NCBI GenBank assembly: GCA_036567205.1
Contig: DATCVA010000015.1
Location: forward strand, 1 to 19,540
Direction: 5' to 3'
Length of the DNA: 19,540 bases
DNA from: DATCVA01 sp036567205
GTDB taxonomy: Bacteria > Pseudomonadota > Gammaproteobacteria > Burkholderiales > Burkholderiaceae_B
Within the stretch, counting starts at the first letter, position 1. Every line of letters begins with the position of its first letter. Made by a program: the position numbers and the translations under genes. Of the stretch, positions 1-6,822 are shown one piece after another. Under the pieces are notes generated by a model that saw only the letters and a program-made list of their open reading frames with translations, did not search any database and was not told where the DNA came from.

Positions 1-317
1 AGGTTTGCGAGGGGGCCGGCCGCCACAATGGCAAACCGCTTGCCTACGCTTTTCTGATTAAAAGCCTGGGCGGCTTGTTCCGTGTTCGCACCGGGTAGAG
101 GGTCGTCCAACATTTTCACGTAGCCGCCCAGGGGAATCAAAGAGAGCGCCCACTCGGTTCCGTTGCGGTCGGTATGGCGGGCCAGCACTTTGCCAAAGCC
201 AACCGAAAAACGAAGCACTTTGACCCCGCAGCGGCGTGCGACCCAATAATGCCCAAGCTCATGGAAGGTAATCAGCAGGCCGAGAGCCACGGCAAAAGCG
301 AGCAAAGTAAAAAGCAT
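1..317 (-). CDS. rseP: RseP site-2 intramembrane zinc metalloprotease, N-terminal part
   Basis: This is the N-terminal 105 residues of RseP; the gene runs off the left edge of the window. RseP is an inner-membrane protease that cleaves the anti-sigma factor RseA after DegS, releasing sigma-E, and also removes remnant signal peptides. The translation starts MLFTLLAFAVALGLL, a first membrane segment, followed by the zinc motif HELGH at residues 19-23. Next come GVKVLRFSVGFGKVL and IPLGGYVKMLD, both typical of the family. The ATG (315-317) has an AGGAG ribosome site six bases upstream. The PDZ domains and the second metal-binding motif (NxxPxxxLDGG type) lie outside. It follows dxr after 97 bases, the usual order dxr-rseP. 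No frame break is seen. The start is firm. Confidence 0.95.
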   Translation of the reverse strand, partial: MLFTLLAFAVALGLLITFHELGHYWVARRCGVKVLRFSVGFGKVLARHTDRNGTEWALSLIPLGGYVKMLDDPLPGANTEQAAQAFNQKSVGKRFAIVAAGPLAN

Positions 318-416
318 GAAACTCCTGATTAAAGCAGCGTGAAAACGCCAGCCGAAATGGTTTTAAACAGCGCCTATGCGTCTGGCCGCTCAGCTACATC
401 GCAACACCACGGTGCC

Positions 417-1616
417 TTATTTTAATAGACAGAGCTGGGAAGCAAAATGACGAGCCTCGGTATCGAGCGCGAGCACCGCCTCGAGGGAACTTAACTCGGG
501 TGTCGGCCTGCCAGCCAGCCTGTTTAAACAGCCTTCGATAACACGTGGTATTTCGGTATAGCGAATTTGCAGTTTTAGAAAACACTCTACGGCGATTTCA
601 TTGGCTGCATTAAGCGCGACACAGGCAGCCTGACCGGTCTTTAATGCGTCAAAAGACAATTTCAGGCAGGGAAACCTTTCCAGATTAGGCTCTTCAAAAT
701 CCAGCCTTCCTAATGCCGTCAAAGCCAGCAGCCCTACTCCGCTTTCGATACGTTCGGGGAACCCCAGACCGTAGGCGATGGGAGTACGCATATCGGGTTG
801 CCCCATTTGCGCAAGAATCGACCCGTCCTCGTACTCGACCATCGAATGCACCACGCTTTGAGGATGTATGACCACTTGAATTTGACTTACAGGCATTGCA
901 AACAGCCAATGCGCCTCGATTACTTCCAGTCCCTTATTAAGCATAGTGGCCGAATCGACGGATATTTTTCTTCCCATGCTCCAGTTGGGATGAGCGCAGG
1001 CCTCGTCTGGCGTGACGCCAGCCAGGCTTTCAAGCGCGGCAGTCCGAAATGGGCCGCCCGAAGCGGTTAACAATAACCGCCGCACACCCTTGGCCGGCAA
1101 AGCGGGTGCCCCCGCCCTGTCTTTATGAGGCAAGCATTGAAAAATAGCGTTGTGCTCGCTGTCGATAGGCAAGAGCTCCGCACCATTGTCGCGGACTGTT
1201 TGCATGAACAACCCGCCCGCAGCTACCAAGGCCTCTTTGTTTGCCAGCAGCAATCGCTTTCCAGCCTGCGCAGCAGCCAAGGCAGCAGGCAAACCTGCGG
1301 CGCCGACAATCGCCGCCATGACCGTCGTTACTGCCGGTTCGGCTGCGGTATGCTCAAGCGCCTTCGCACCTACCCGAATTTCGGGCAAGGCCTGGCCGGC
1401 CGGCCAGGCCTTTATAAAACGTTGATAAGCCTGATCGTCGGGCACCACTACCACTGAAGCCCGAGTGGCCAAAGCCTGGGCGGCAAGTTTTTCGATGCGG
1501 CTATGAGCGCTTAAAGCATACACCGAGAGAGTATCGGGATGACGCGCAATGACATCGAGTGTACTTTCACCGATTGACCCGGTTGATCCCAAAACACAAA
1601 CGCGCTGATACTTCAT
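417..1616 (-). CDS. dxr: 1-deoxy-D-xylulose 5-phosphate reductoisomerase
   Basis: Dxr converts 1-deoxy-D-xylulose 5-phosphate to 2-C-methyl-D-erythritol 4-phosphate with NADPH. This is the committed cytosolic step of the MEP isoprenoid pathway, which supplies the undecaprenyl chain made by the neighbouring uppS. At 399 residues it has the usual length. The NADPH loop GSTGSIGES is at residues 10-18. LLANKEALVAAG is around 123-134. Metal ligands fit D152 and E154 in LPIDSEHNAIF and E231 in NKGLEVIEA. The flexible loop HPNWSMGRKISVDSATM is at 209-225. The ATG shares one base with the cdsA stop (TAATG on the minus strand), so translation is probably coupled. A 26-bp perfect DNA palindrome lies over codons 69-77 (see findings). 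Confidence 0.97.
   Translation of the reverse strand: MKYQRVCVLGSTGSIGESTLDVIARHPDTLSVYALSAHSRIEKLAAQALATRASVVVVPDDQAYQRFIKAWPAGQALPEIRVGAKALEHTAAEPAVTTVMAAIVGAAGLPAALAAAQAGKRLLLANKEALVAAGGLFMQTVRDNGAELLPIDSEHNAIFQCLPHKDRAGAPALPAKGVRRLLLTASGGPFRTAALESLAGVTPDEACAHPNWSMGRKISVDSATMLNKGLEVIEAHWLFAMPVSQIQVVIHPQSVVHSMVEYEDGSILAQMGQPDMRTPIAYGLGFPERIESGVGLLALTALGRLDFEEPNLERFPCLKLSFDALKTGQAACVALNAANEIAVECFLKLQIRYTEIPRVIEGCLNRLAGRPTPELSSLEAVLALDTEARHFASQLCLLK
1387..1412. repeat. 26-bp perfect palindrome inside dxr
   Basis: The left half reads AAGGCCTGGCCGG and the right half is its exact reverse complement, with no spacer. It lies in the dxr reading frame over residues 69-77 (KAWPAGQAL). In RNA it could form a very GC-rich hairpin. 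Function is unknown; the symmetry is directly visible. Confidence 0.85.
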
Positions 1617-2476
1617 TAAAGCCAGACTCCGGTAAGCAATAAGGCAATTGGCGCTACGGGCAGCAAAGCGTCGATACGATCATATACCCCTCCGTGCCCG
1701 GGTAGAAGCTGGCTTGAGTCTTTCACCCCGGCACGCCGTTTAAGCAAAGACTCGAATAAATCGCCCACAATGGATAGCGCCGCCAACAGAACGACCATAG
1801 CGATCAGTAACGGCCATGACCAATGCTGCCTCAGCACAAAGCCAAAGCTGCCTTCCCAGTAGCTGCTAACCACCACCCAGAGCGTAGCTGCGGCGACGCC
1901 ACCCAAAGCGCCTTCCCAGGTTTTCCCGGGACTGACCTTAGGAGCAAGTTTACGCTTTCCAAACGCCTTTCCGGTGAAATACGCCGCAATATCGGCGAAC
2001 CAGATAAGCGCCAACAACGAGACCAGAAACCAGGCGCCATGCGCCAGGAACATTTGAACCAGAGCGGCCCAGACAGCCATCAGCGCCAATATGGCAAAAA
2101 TGCTTAGTACGGCACTGGCGCTGTTGGTTGACGTATTACCCCGCACCACCAAAATCGTAACGGCCACCAGCCAAATCACCGACGCCAGAGGCATCAGCCA
2201 GTAATTTAGCAGCGTCTGAATATCGATAGCCCACTGCGCTGGCACCGGTGCGATCCATTGCGCAGCCAGCGCGCCCATTGCTATAGCCAAAACAACTGCT
2301 GAAACAACAGGGCCGGCAGAGGATTTACGGGGCCATGTTAAACGCAGCCATTCCCACAATGCGCATGCTGCGGCCACTGTTAACAATGCGATCAGAGGCC
2401 ATGCACCTGGGGCCAACAACGCTCCCATCAATACCGCCAGTAAAACTATCGCGGTAACAACGCGCTGTCCCAACAT
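1616..2476 (-). CDS. cdsA: Phosphatidate cytidylyltransferase (CDP-diacylglycerol synthase)
   Basis: CdsA is an inner-membrane enzyme that makes CDP-diacylglycerol from phosphatidic acid and CTP, the precursor of all phospholipid head-group pathways. It has 286 residues, mostly hydrophobic, with about seven or eight membrane segments. The family signature sits near the C-terminus at about residues 243-269: SLLKRRAGVKDSSQLLPGHG followed by GVYDRID. SPGKTWEGALGG at 182-193 is a second conserved block. The ATG lies nine bases after the uppS stop, and the purine-rich ribosome site (AGGGG) overlaps that stop (TAGGGGCAGG). It sits in the usual place between uppS and dxr. No oddities were seen. Confidence 0.96.
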   Translation of the reverse strand: MLGQRVVTAIVLLAVLMGALLAPGAWPLIALLTVAAACALWEWLRLTWPRKSSAGPVVSAVVLAIAMGALAAQWIAPVPAQWAIDIQTLLNYWLMPLASVIWLVAVTILVVRGNTSTNSASAVLSIFAILALMAVWAALVQMFLAHGAWFLVSLLALIWFADIAAYFTGKAFGKRKLAPKVSPGKTWEGALGGVAAATLWVVVSSYWEGSFGFVLRQHWSWPLLIAMVVLLAALSIVGDLFESLLKRRAGVKDSSQLLPGHGGVYDRIDALLPVAPIALLLTGVWL

Positions 2477-2485
2477 AGCCTGCCC

Positions 2486-3247
2486 CTATTTAGTATTTTC
2501 GGCGAGTTGGGCGCTAGTGCGACCAAAACGCCGTTCACGCGTGCGATACCACTGGAAAGCGGCATCGAGCTGCTTGGCGCCAAAGTCGGGCCAATAATCG
2601 TCGGAAAAATACAGTTCAGTATAGGCGAGCTGCCAAATAAGAAAATTTGATATGCGTTGCTCACCGCCAGTGCGGATGAACAAATCGGGCTCGGGAGCCC
2701 AGGCCATGGACAAATACTGGCTAAGCAGCTCTTCGCTAATGGCCTGTGGCTGAGCCGCCAATTCGGGATGTGTATGCAATAAACGCCGTGTAGCCTGGAG
2801 AATATCCCAGCGTCCGCCGTAATTGGCAGCGATGGTCAGGTTTAAGGCTGTGTTATGCGCGGTGCGTTGCTCGGCGGCGTGGATCAGATCTTGCAACCTG
2901 GGTTCGAAAGCGGATAAATCGCCGATAATGCGCAAGCGAACCCCCTGTCCTTCAAGTTTATTAACTTCTTTTTCCAGGGTTTGTATAAAAAGCCGCATCA
3001 GAAGCGAAACTTCTTCTTCGGGCCGTCGCCAATTCTCGGAACTGAAGGCAAATAAGGTCAGGTACCGGACCCCGCGCTTGCCACAGGCCTCGACCATGCG
3101 GCGCACGGCCTGCACCCCTCGCATATGGCCTGCCGCACGAGGCAGAAAACGCTTGGTGGCCCACCGGCCATTCCCGTCCATGATGACCGCAATGTGCCTG
3201 GGCACCTCGGAGCTCTCGGGAATAGCCAGGGTCGAGCTTATTAGCAT
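2486..3247 (-). CDS. uppS: Ditrans,polycis-undecaprenyl-diphosphate synthase
   Basis: UppS is a cis-prenyltransferase that adds eight isopentenyl units to farnesyl diphosphate. The C55 product is the lipid carrier for peptidoglycan and O-antigen. The diagnostic HIAVIMDGNGRWATKR holds the catalytic Asp of the MDGNGRW motif. LTLFAFSSENWRRP, AANYGGRWDI, PEPDLFIRTGGEQRISNF and the C-terminal WPDF/RRFG segment are all present. Length is 253 residues from the ATG chosen here. A GTG twelve bases further up (3257-3259) adds four residues and is possible. However, the GAAGG there lies only one base from the GTG, whereas it lies 13 bases from the ATG; neither spacing is ideal. The frr stop is 28 bases upstream of the chosen start. 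Function is firm; the start is only moderately sure. Confidence 0.95.
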   Translation of the reverse strand: MLISSTLAIPESSEVPRHIAVIMDGNGRWATKRFLPRAAGHMRGVQAVRRMVEACGKRGVRYLTLFAFSSENWRRPEEEVSLLMRLFIQTLEKEVNKLEGQGVRLRIIGDLSAFEPRLQDLIHAAEQRTAHNTALNLTIAANYGGRWDILQATRRLLHTHPELAAQPQAISEELLSQYLSMAWAPEPDLFIRTGGEQRISNFLIWQLAYTELYFSDDYWPDFGAKQLDAAFQWYRTRERRFGRTSAQLAENTK

Positions 3248-3275
3248 AGGGTTAGGCACGCCTTCAATCAGCGGT

Positions 3276-3836
3276 CTAAACCGTCATGATCTCGGCTTCT
3301 TTTTGAGTTACTTGCTTATCGATTTCGGCAACATACTTATCGGTAAGCTTTTGCACGTCGTCCTGGGTACGGCGCTCGTCATCCTCGGAGATTTCTTTGT
3401 CTTTAACAAGCTTTTTGAGCGTATCGTTGGCATCGCGACGCAAATTACGAACCGCCACTTTGGCATCTTCGCCCTCGGTGCGAACAACCTTGGTCAAATC
3501 GCGTCGGCGTTCTTCCGTAAGAGCCGGCATCGGCACGCGAATATTATCGCCCATAGACACCGGATTCAAGCCCAGATCCGAATCGCGAATGGCTTTCTCG
3601 ATTGGGCCGACCATATTTTTTTCGTAAGGCTGGACACTGATGGTACGGGCATCGATAAGGTTGACGTTGGCCACCTGACTGACCGAAACAGGAGAACCAT
3701 AATATTCGACCAGCACGTGATCAATAATGCCCGCATGAGCACGGCCCGTGCGTATCTTGGACAGGCTGACCCTGAGAGCCTCAAGGGATTTCCCCATGCG
3801 CTCGTCAGCCGATTTTTTGACCTCAGATGGGCTCAT
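3276..3836 (-). CDS. frr: Ribosome recycling factor
   Basis: RRF splits post-termination ribosomes together with EF-G. The 186-residue product matches the family length of about 185. It begins MSPSEVKKSADERMGKSLEA. Core family segments follow: KIRTGRAHAGIIDHVLVEYY, QVANVNLIDARTISVQPYE, PMPALTEERRRDLTKVV and the long C-terminal helix. The open frame extends 58 codons further upstream into pyrH. The ATG at 3834-3836 is chosen because it has AAGGAA upstream at a good distance, matches family N-termini, and avoids overlapping pyrH. The pyrH stop is 13 bases before it, consistent with one transcript. Confidence 0.97.
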   Translation of the reverse strand: MSPSEVKKSADERMGKSLEALRVSLSKIRTGRAHAGIIDHVLVEYYGSPVSVSQVANVNLIDARTISVQPYEKNMVGPIEKAIRDSDLGLNPVSMGDNIRVPMPALTEERRRDLTKVVRTEGEDAKVAVRNLRRDANDTLKKLVKDKEISEDDERRTQDDVQKLTDKYVAEIDKQVTQKEAEIMTV

Positions 3837-3849
3837 TACTATTCCTTTA

Positions 3850-4566
3850 TCAAACGTGAACCAACGTGCCTTCATCTTCGCCGCACACGACACGCTTGAG
3901 TGCGCTGGGCTTATTAATGGAGAACACCTTAATTGGTAATTTCTGATCGCGGCACAGCGCAAAAGCCGTTGCATCCATAATCTCGAGACGACGCACAATA
4001 GCCTCGTCAAAACTGATACGCGAGTAACGGGTAGCGTTAGGATCTTTATTAGGATCGGCGCTGTAAATGCCGTCGACTTTAGTCGCTTTTAAAACTATTT
4101 CCGCACCGATTTCAGCGCCACGCAAAGCGGCTGCCGTATCGGTCGTAAAAAACGGATTCCCCGTACCGGCGGCAAACACCACAACTTTGCCCTCTTCGAG
4201 GTAGCGCAATGCTTTGGGCCGGATATAGGGCTCGACAACCTGATCAATATTAAGGGCCGATTGCACTCGTGTGTCGACGCCGCGATTTTTAAGCGCGTCT
4301 TGCAACGCAAGCGCGTTCATGACCGTGGCCATCATGCCCATGTAATCGGCTGTGGCACGATCCATACCTTGTGCGCCTGGAGCGACGCCGCGAAATATAT
4401 TACCGCCACCAATGACAATTGCAAGCTCGACGCCAAGCGTCGTCACTTCGGCAATTTCTTCAGTCATGCGCAAAATAGTAGAGCGATTGATCCCAAAGGC
4501 GTCTTCACCCATCAGCGCTTCACCGGAAAGCTTGAGAAGAACACGCTTATACGATCTGGTGGTCAT
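3850..4566 (-). CDS. pyrH: Uridylate kinase (UMP kinase)
   Basis: PyrH phosphorylates UMP to UDP in pyrimidine nucleotide synthesis. In bacteria it is a hexamer of the amino-acid kinase fold, activated by GTP and inhibited by UTP. The 238-residue product shows KRVLLKLSGEALMG at 7-20, IGGGNIFRG at 52-60, and the nucleotide-binding FAAGTGNPFFTTDTAA at 131-146. KATKVDGIYSADPNKDPNA is also present. The open frame reaches nine codons further up. The ATG at 4564-4566 (MTTRSYKRV) is preferred from family alignment and an AGGATA ribosome site. A stable hairpin lies in the 92-base spacer between tsf and this gene, so its supply may be set separately from tsf. Confidence 0.97.
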   Translation of the reverse strand: MTTRSYKRVLLKLSGEALMGEDAFGINRSTILRMTEEIAEVTTLGVELAIVIGGGNIFRGVAPGAQGMDRATADYMGMMATVMNALALQDALKNRGVDTRVQSALNIDQVVEPYIRPKALRYLEEGKVVVFAAGTGNPFFTTDTAAALRGAEIGAEIVLKATKVDGIYSADPNKDPNATRYSRISFDEAIVRRLEIMDATAFALCRDQKLPIKVFSINKPSALKRVVCGEDEGTLVHV

Positions 4567-4609
4567 AGATACTATCCTGAGAAAACAGTCCAACGAAAGT
4601 GTAAGCCAA

Positions 4610-4638
4610 AGCCGGGCTGTTTGAGCAACAACCCGGCT
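4610..4638 (-). terminator. 12-bp hairpin between tsf and pyrH, attenuator-like
   Basis: On the transcribed minus strand the arms AGCCGGGTTGTT and AACAGCCCGGCT pair over 12 positions with one G-U pair and a 5-nt loop (GCTCA). It begins about 20 bases after the tsf stop. The bases just after it (TTGGCTTACAC) are not a uridine tract. A complete rho-independent stop is therefore unlikely; partial attenuation, RNase processing or 3'-end protection fits better. The hairpin is certain as sequence; the role is inferred. Confidence 0.6.
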
Positions 4639-4658
4639 CTGTATTACTTAATAGTGCT

Positions 4659-5537
4659 TTATGCGTTGCCGGCAGCTGCAGCAGCAACCTCAGCAGCAAA
4701 GTCGTCGACTTTCTTCTCGATGCCTTCACCTACCACATACAATGCAAATTGCTTGATCGAAGCATTTTTTTCTTTAAGCATTTGCTCGATGCTTTGCTTG
4801 TCGTTTTTAACAAACGGCTGCGAAAGCAAAGTAACTTCTTTAAGAAACTTTTGAACTGAACCTTCGACCATTTTTGTGACGATTTCAGCAGGTTTGCCCG
4901 ATTCGGACGCTTTCTGCTCGGCAACGGAACGCTCGGCAGCGATATCATCAGCCGATACGCCATTGGCATCCAGCGCTTTAGGCTTGGTCGCGGCAATATG
5001 CATGGCCAAGTCTTTACCGGTTTCGTCAGGGCCGCTGAACTCGACCAGCACGCCGATTTTTCCGCCATGAACATAACTGGCCAACTGCTGGCTGGTTTCA
5101 ATGCGTTTAAAGCGGCGTACCGAAATATTTTCGCCAATTTTACCGATCAGCGCAGTACGGGTGGTTTCAACGGTACCTTCGCCCATAGGCAATGCAGCCA
5201 GCGCAGCCACATCGGCAGGATTGTTTTGTGTAACCAATTGGGCCAGCTGGTCGATGAAGCCAATGAAATCTTCGTTTTTGGCGACGAAGTCAGTTTCACA
5301 GTTAACTTCAATAACGGTGCCTTGCTTGGCATCAGGTGCAATGTACAAGCCAATCAGGCCTTCAGCCGTAACACGGGAAGCTGCCTTGCTGGCCTTATTA
5401 CCCAACTTCACACGCAGGAGCTCTTCGGCGCGGGCGATGTCGCCATCGGCTTCAGTCAGTGCTTTTTTGCATTCCATCATGGGCGCGTCGGTTTTCTCGC
5501 GCAGTTCTTTAACCATAGATGCTGTAATTTGAGCCAC
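4659..5537 (-). CDS. tsf: Translation elongation factor Ts
   Basis: EF-Ts is the cytosolic exchange factor that removes GDP from EF-Tu. From the GTG start the protein is 292 residues, the usual size for the long proteobacterial form. The N-terminal UBA-like domain reads MAQITASMVKELREKTDAPM followed by MECKKALTEADGD. The EF-Tu contact motif appears in NCETDFVAKNEDF. The C-terminal part has a coiled segment and an alanine-rich end. The frame extends nine codons further up to an ATG. The GTG at 5535-5537 is chosen because GGAG lies seven bases upstream and homologues start with M-A-(Q/E)-I-T. It follows rpsB after 227 structured bases, as in the classic rpsB-tsf operon. Confidence 0.97.
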   Translation of the reverse strand: MAQITASMVKELREKTDAPMMECKKALTEADGDIARAEELLRVKLGNKASKAASRVTAEGLIGLYIAPDAKQGTVIEVNCETDFVAKNEDFIGFIDQLAQLVTQNNPADVAALAALPMGEGTVETTRTALIGKIGENISVRRFKRIETSQQLASYVHGGKIGVLVEFSGPDETGKDLAMHIAATKPKALDANGVSADDIAAERSVAEQKASESGKPAEIVTKMVEGSVQKFLKEVTLLSQPFVKNDKQSIEQMLKEKNASIKQFALYVVGEGIEKKVDDFAAEVAAAAAGNA

Positions 5538-5563
5538 TTTTTTCTCCAGTTCACTAAAACACA

Positions 5564-5580
5564 CCCCGGTAAAACCGGGG
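5564..5580 (-). promoter_or_regulatory. Hairpin just upstream of the tsf ribosome-binding site
   Basis: CCCCGGT and ACCGGGG pair perfectly over seven bases around a 3-nt loop. The hairpin ends about 27 bases before the tsf GTG. It could shape translation initiation of tsf or mark an RNA end. There is no clean uridine run after it (TGTGTTTTAG), though four uridines occur four bases on, so a weak terminator is not excluded. The structure is seen directly; the role is inferred. Confidence 0.5.
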
Positions 5581-5602
5581 CGAGTGTAGATATAAATCAG
5601 AC

Positions 5603-5630
5603 GGCTGCCCCGATCATGCCAGAGGCAGCC
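5603..5630 (-). promoter_or_regulatory. Hairpin in the rpsB-tsf spacer
   Basis: GGCTGCC and GGCAGCC form a 7-bp perfect stem around a 14-nt loop. It is the middle of three inverted repeats in the 227-base spacer. No terminator uridine tract follows. The stem is clear, but it may simply be one arm of a larger fold. Confidence 0.4.
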
Positions 5631-5699
5631 CGCACCCAGACACGGTGCTTACGCGCAATACTTGGTCCATTGCCATATCAAACGTGCTCTTTGCCGGCT

Positions 5700-5727
5700 C
5701 GCTTGCCTTACACCAGTAAGGCAAGCG
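5700..5727 (-). terminator. 12-bp perfect hairpin after rpsB, attenuator or processing site
   Basis: CGCTTGCCTTAC pairs perfectly with GTAAGGCAAGCG around a 4-nt loop, about 40 bases after the rpsB stop on the transcribed strand. What follows (AGCCGGCAAAG) lacks a uridine tract. In E. coli the rpsB-tsf spacer also holds a terminator-like structure thought to lower read-through into tsf. The same role here is an inference from position and stability. Confidence 0.6.
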
Positions 5728-5764
5728 CTGCGCCTTCGCGTTCACACCTGATCTGAAAACGGAA

Positions 5765-6517
5765 TTACTCGCCGCGTTTTTCAGCTTCAACTTCGACGAA
5801 CTCTTCGCCTTCGGTGATTTCTTCTACCAAGCCGTTAAGATTTTGTTCACGGCCTTCGAGAACTGCGTCGGCCATGCCGCGCGCATATAACGCAATGGCT
5901 TTGGCGGAGTCGTCGTTACCGGGGATGACGTGTTCTACGCCGTCGGGCGAGTGATTGGTATCGACCACAGCCACAACCGGAATACCCAGGGTGCGAGCCT
6001 CGGCAACCGCAATCTTGTGATAGCCGACGTCGATAATGAACAAAGCGTCAGGCAAGGTGTTCATGTCTTTAATACCGCCGATCGCCTTGTTGAGCTTTTC
6101 GAGCTCGCGATCAAACATGAGCGCTTCTTTTTTGCTCATGCGTTCGGTAGCGCCGTCGGCAAGCTGAGCTTCCATTTCTTTCAGGCGCTTAACCGAGGTC
6201 TTGACCGTTTTGAAGTTGGTCATCATGCCGCCCAGCCAACGGCTGTCGACATAAGGCATGCCGCAACGCGCAGCTTCTTGAGCAACGATTTCGCGGGCAG
6301 CGCGCTTGGTGCCTACGAAAAGAACGTTGCCGCCACGTGCCGCGATCTGGCGAACAAACTTGGCTGCTTCCTGGAACTTGACAACAGTCTGCTCAAGGTT
6401 GACGATATGAATCTTGTTACGATGACCAAAGATGTACGGAGCCATCTTGGGATTCCAATAACGGGTCTGGTGGCCAAAATGGACGCCCGCTTCCAGCATT
6501 TCACGCATTAAAGACAT
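5765..6517 (-). CDS. rpsB: 30S ribosomal protein S2
   Basis: S2 binds the small-subunit head/body region and is needed for S1 docking. The 250-residue product has the standard length. Family blocks include MREMLEAGVHFGHQTRYWNP, YIFGHRNKIHIVNLEQTV, GTKRAAREIVAQEAARCGM, VDSRWLGGMMTNFKT and LFIIDVGYHKIAVAEARTLG, plus NHSPDGVEHVIPGNDDSAKA. The frame extends 33 codons upstream. The ATG at 6515-6517 is chosen because GGAG lies upstream at a good distance and S2 proteins begin near this residue. The acidic tail ends EVEAEKRGE. It is the first gene of the minus-strand cluster, divergent from map. In E. coli, S2 represses its own rpsB-tsf mRNA; the leader here also has repeats. Confidence 0.98.
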   Translation of the reverse strand: MSLMREMLEAGVHFGHQTRYWNPKMAPYIFGHRNKIHIVNLEQTVVKFQEAAKFVRQIAARGGNVLFVGTKRAAREIVAQEAARCGMPYVDSRWLGGMMTNFKTVKTSVKRLKEMEAQLADGATERMSKKEALMFDRELEKLNKAIGGIKDMNTLPDALFIIDVGYHKIAVAEARTLGIPVVAVVDTNHSPDGVEHVIPGNDDSAKAIALYARGMADAVLEGREQNLNGLVEEITEGEEFVEVEAEKRGE

Positions 6518-6576
6518 AGTTTTCTCCAAGGGTTTAGTCTTGTGCCAGGCCTGTATCCGGTACACTGGGCTGTAAG

Positions 6577-6620
6577 CATGGCAAATCATGGCAAACGTAC
6601 ATACGCTACGGTACATACGC
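6577..6620 (-). repeat. Two pairs of short direct repeats in the rpsB leader
   Basis: On the plus strand CATGGCAAA occurs at 6577-6585 and 6587-6595 (10-base period). GTACATACGC occurs at 6597-6606 and 6611-6620 (14-base period). Both pairs lie 60-105 bases upstream of the rpsB start, inside the presumed 5' leader. They could be protein-binding sites or part of the fold S2 recognises; neither is shown. Confidence 0.6.
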
Positions 6621-6660
6621 CAAAATTTGCGATCGTATACGCCGCCGGCAGCACGGTTAA

Positions 6661-6690
6661 GTTATATGCCGTTATTGCCGCCGGTAACAA
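6661..6690 (-). promoter_or_regulatory. Candidate rpsB promoter
   Basis: Reading the minus strand, TTGTTA (6685-6690) and TATAAC (6661-6666) are separated by 18 bases. They match the sigma-70 -35 box at four of six positions and the -10 box at five of six. The start point would be near 6654, giving a leader of about 135 nt before the S2 start, similar in size to other rpsB leaders. This is the best pair I found by eye; others cannot be excluded. Confidence 0.4.
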
Positions 6691-6782
6691 ATACATCTCG
6701 CTTGCAACCCAAAATACGCAAACACCCTGTGTTGGCCGGGCACGCGATTTTTGTGCTTTCCCTAACAAAATTTAGGAAAGCC

Positions 6783-6788
6783 TATAAT
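6783..6788 (+). promoter_or_regulatory. Consensus -10 box upstream of map
   Basis: A perfect TATAAT lies 34 bases before the map ATG, which would give a leader of roughly 28 nt. No good -35 hexamer sits 16-18 bases upstream. Instead that space holds an imperfect inverted repeat (6757-6779, TTTCCCTAA / TTTAGGAAA), which may be an activator or repressor site. The -10 box is clear, but promoter activity is inferred. Confidence 0.5.
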
Positions 6789-6822
6789 TCTACTATCTTT
6801 AACCCACATTATTCAAGTTGAC

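Noticed and set aside
318..416. Spacer between dxr and rseP examined for a promoter, terminator or small gene
   Set aside because: Apart from the rseP ribosome site I saw no convincing hairpin, promoter pair or coding frame.
2823..3899. A 358-codon open frame on the plus strand opposite uppS, frr and the end of pyrH
   Set aside because: It is antisense to three well-supported genes, has no recognisable domain, and crosses gene boundaries. It is explained by codon bias of the real genes on the other strand.
3837..4010. Upstream extension of frr into pyrH (58 codons)
   Set aside because: The internal ATG at 3834-3836 has a good ribosome site and gives the normal RRF length; the extension is merely open frame inside pyrH.
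6518..6616. Upstream extension of rpsB by 33 codons
   Set aside because: No homology to S2 N-termini, and GGAG sits correctly before the ATG at 6515-6517.
6588..6821. 77-codon plus-strand frame (and overlapping small frames) in the rpsB-map spacer, ending one base before the map ATG
   Set aside because: No ribosome site, no resemblance to a known small protein, and it spans the candidate promoters and repeats. Treated as chance, though ribosome profiling could overturn this.
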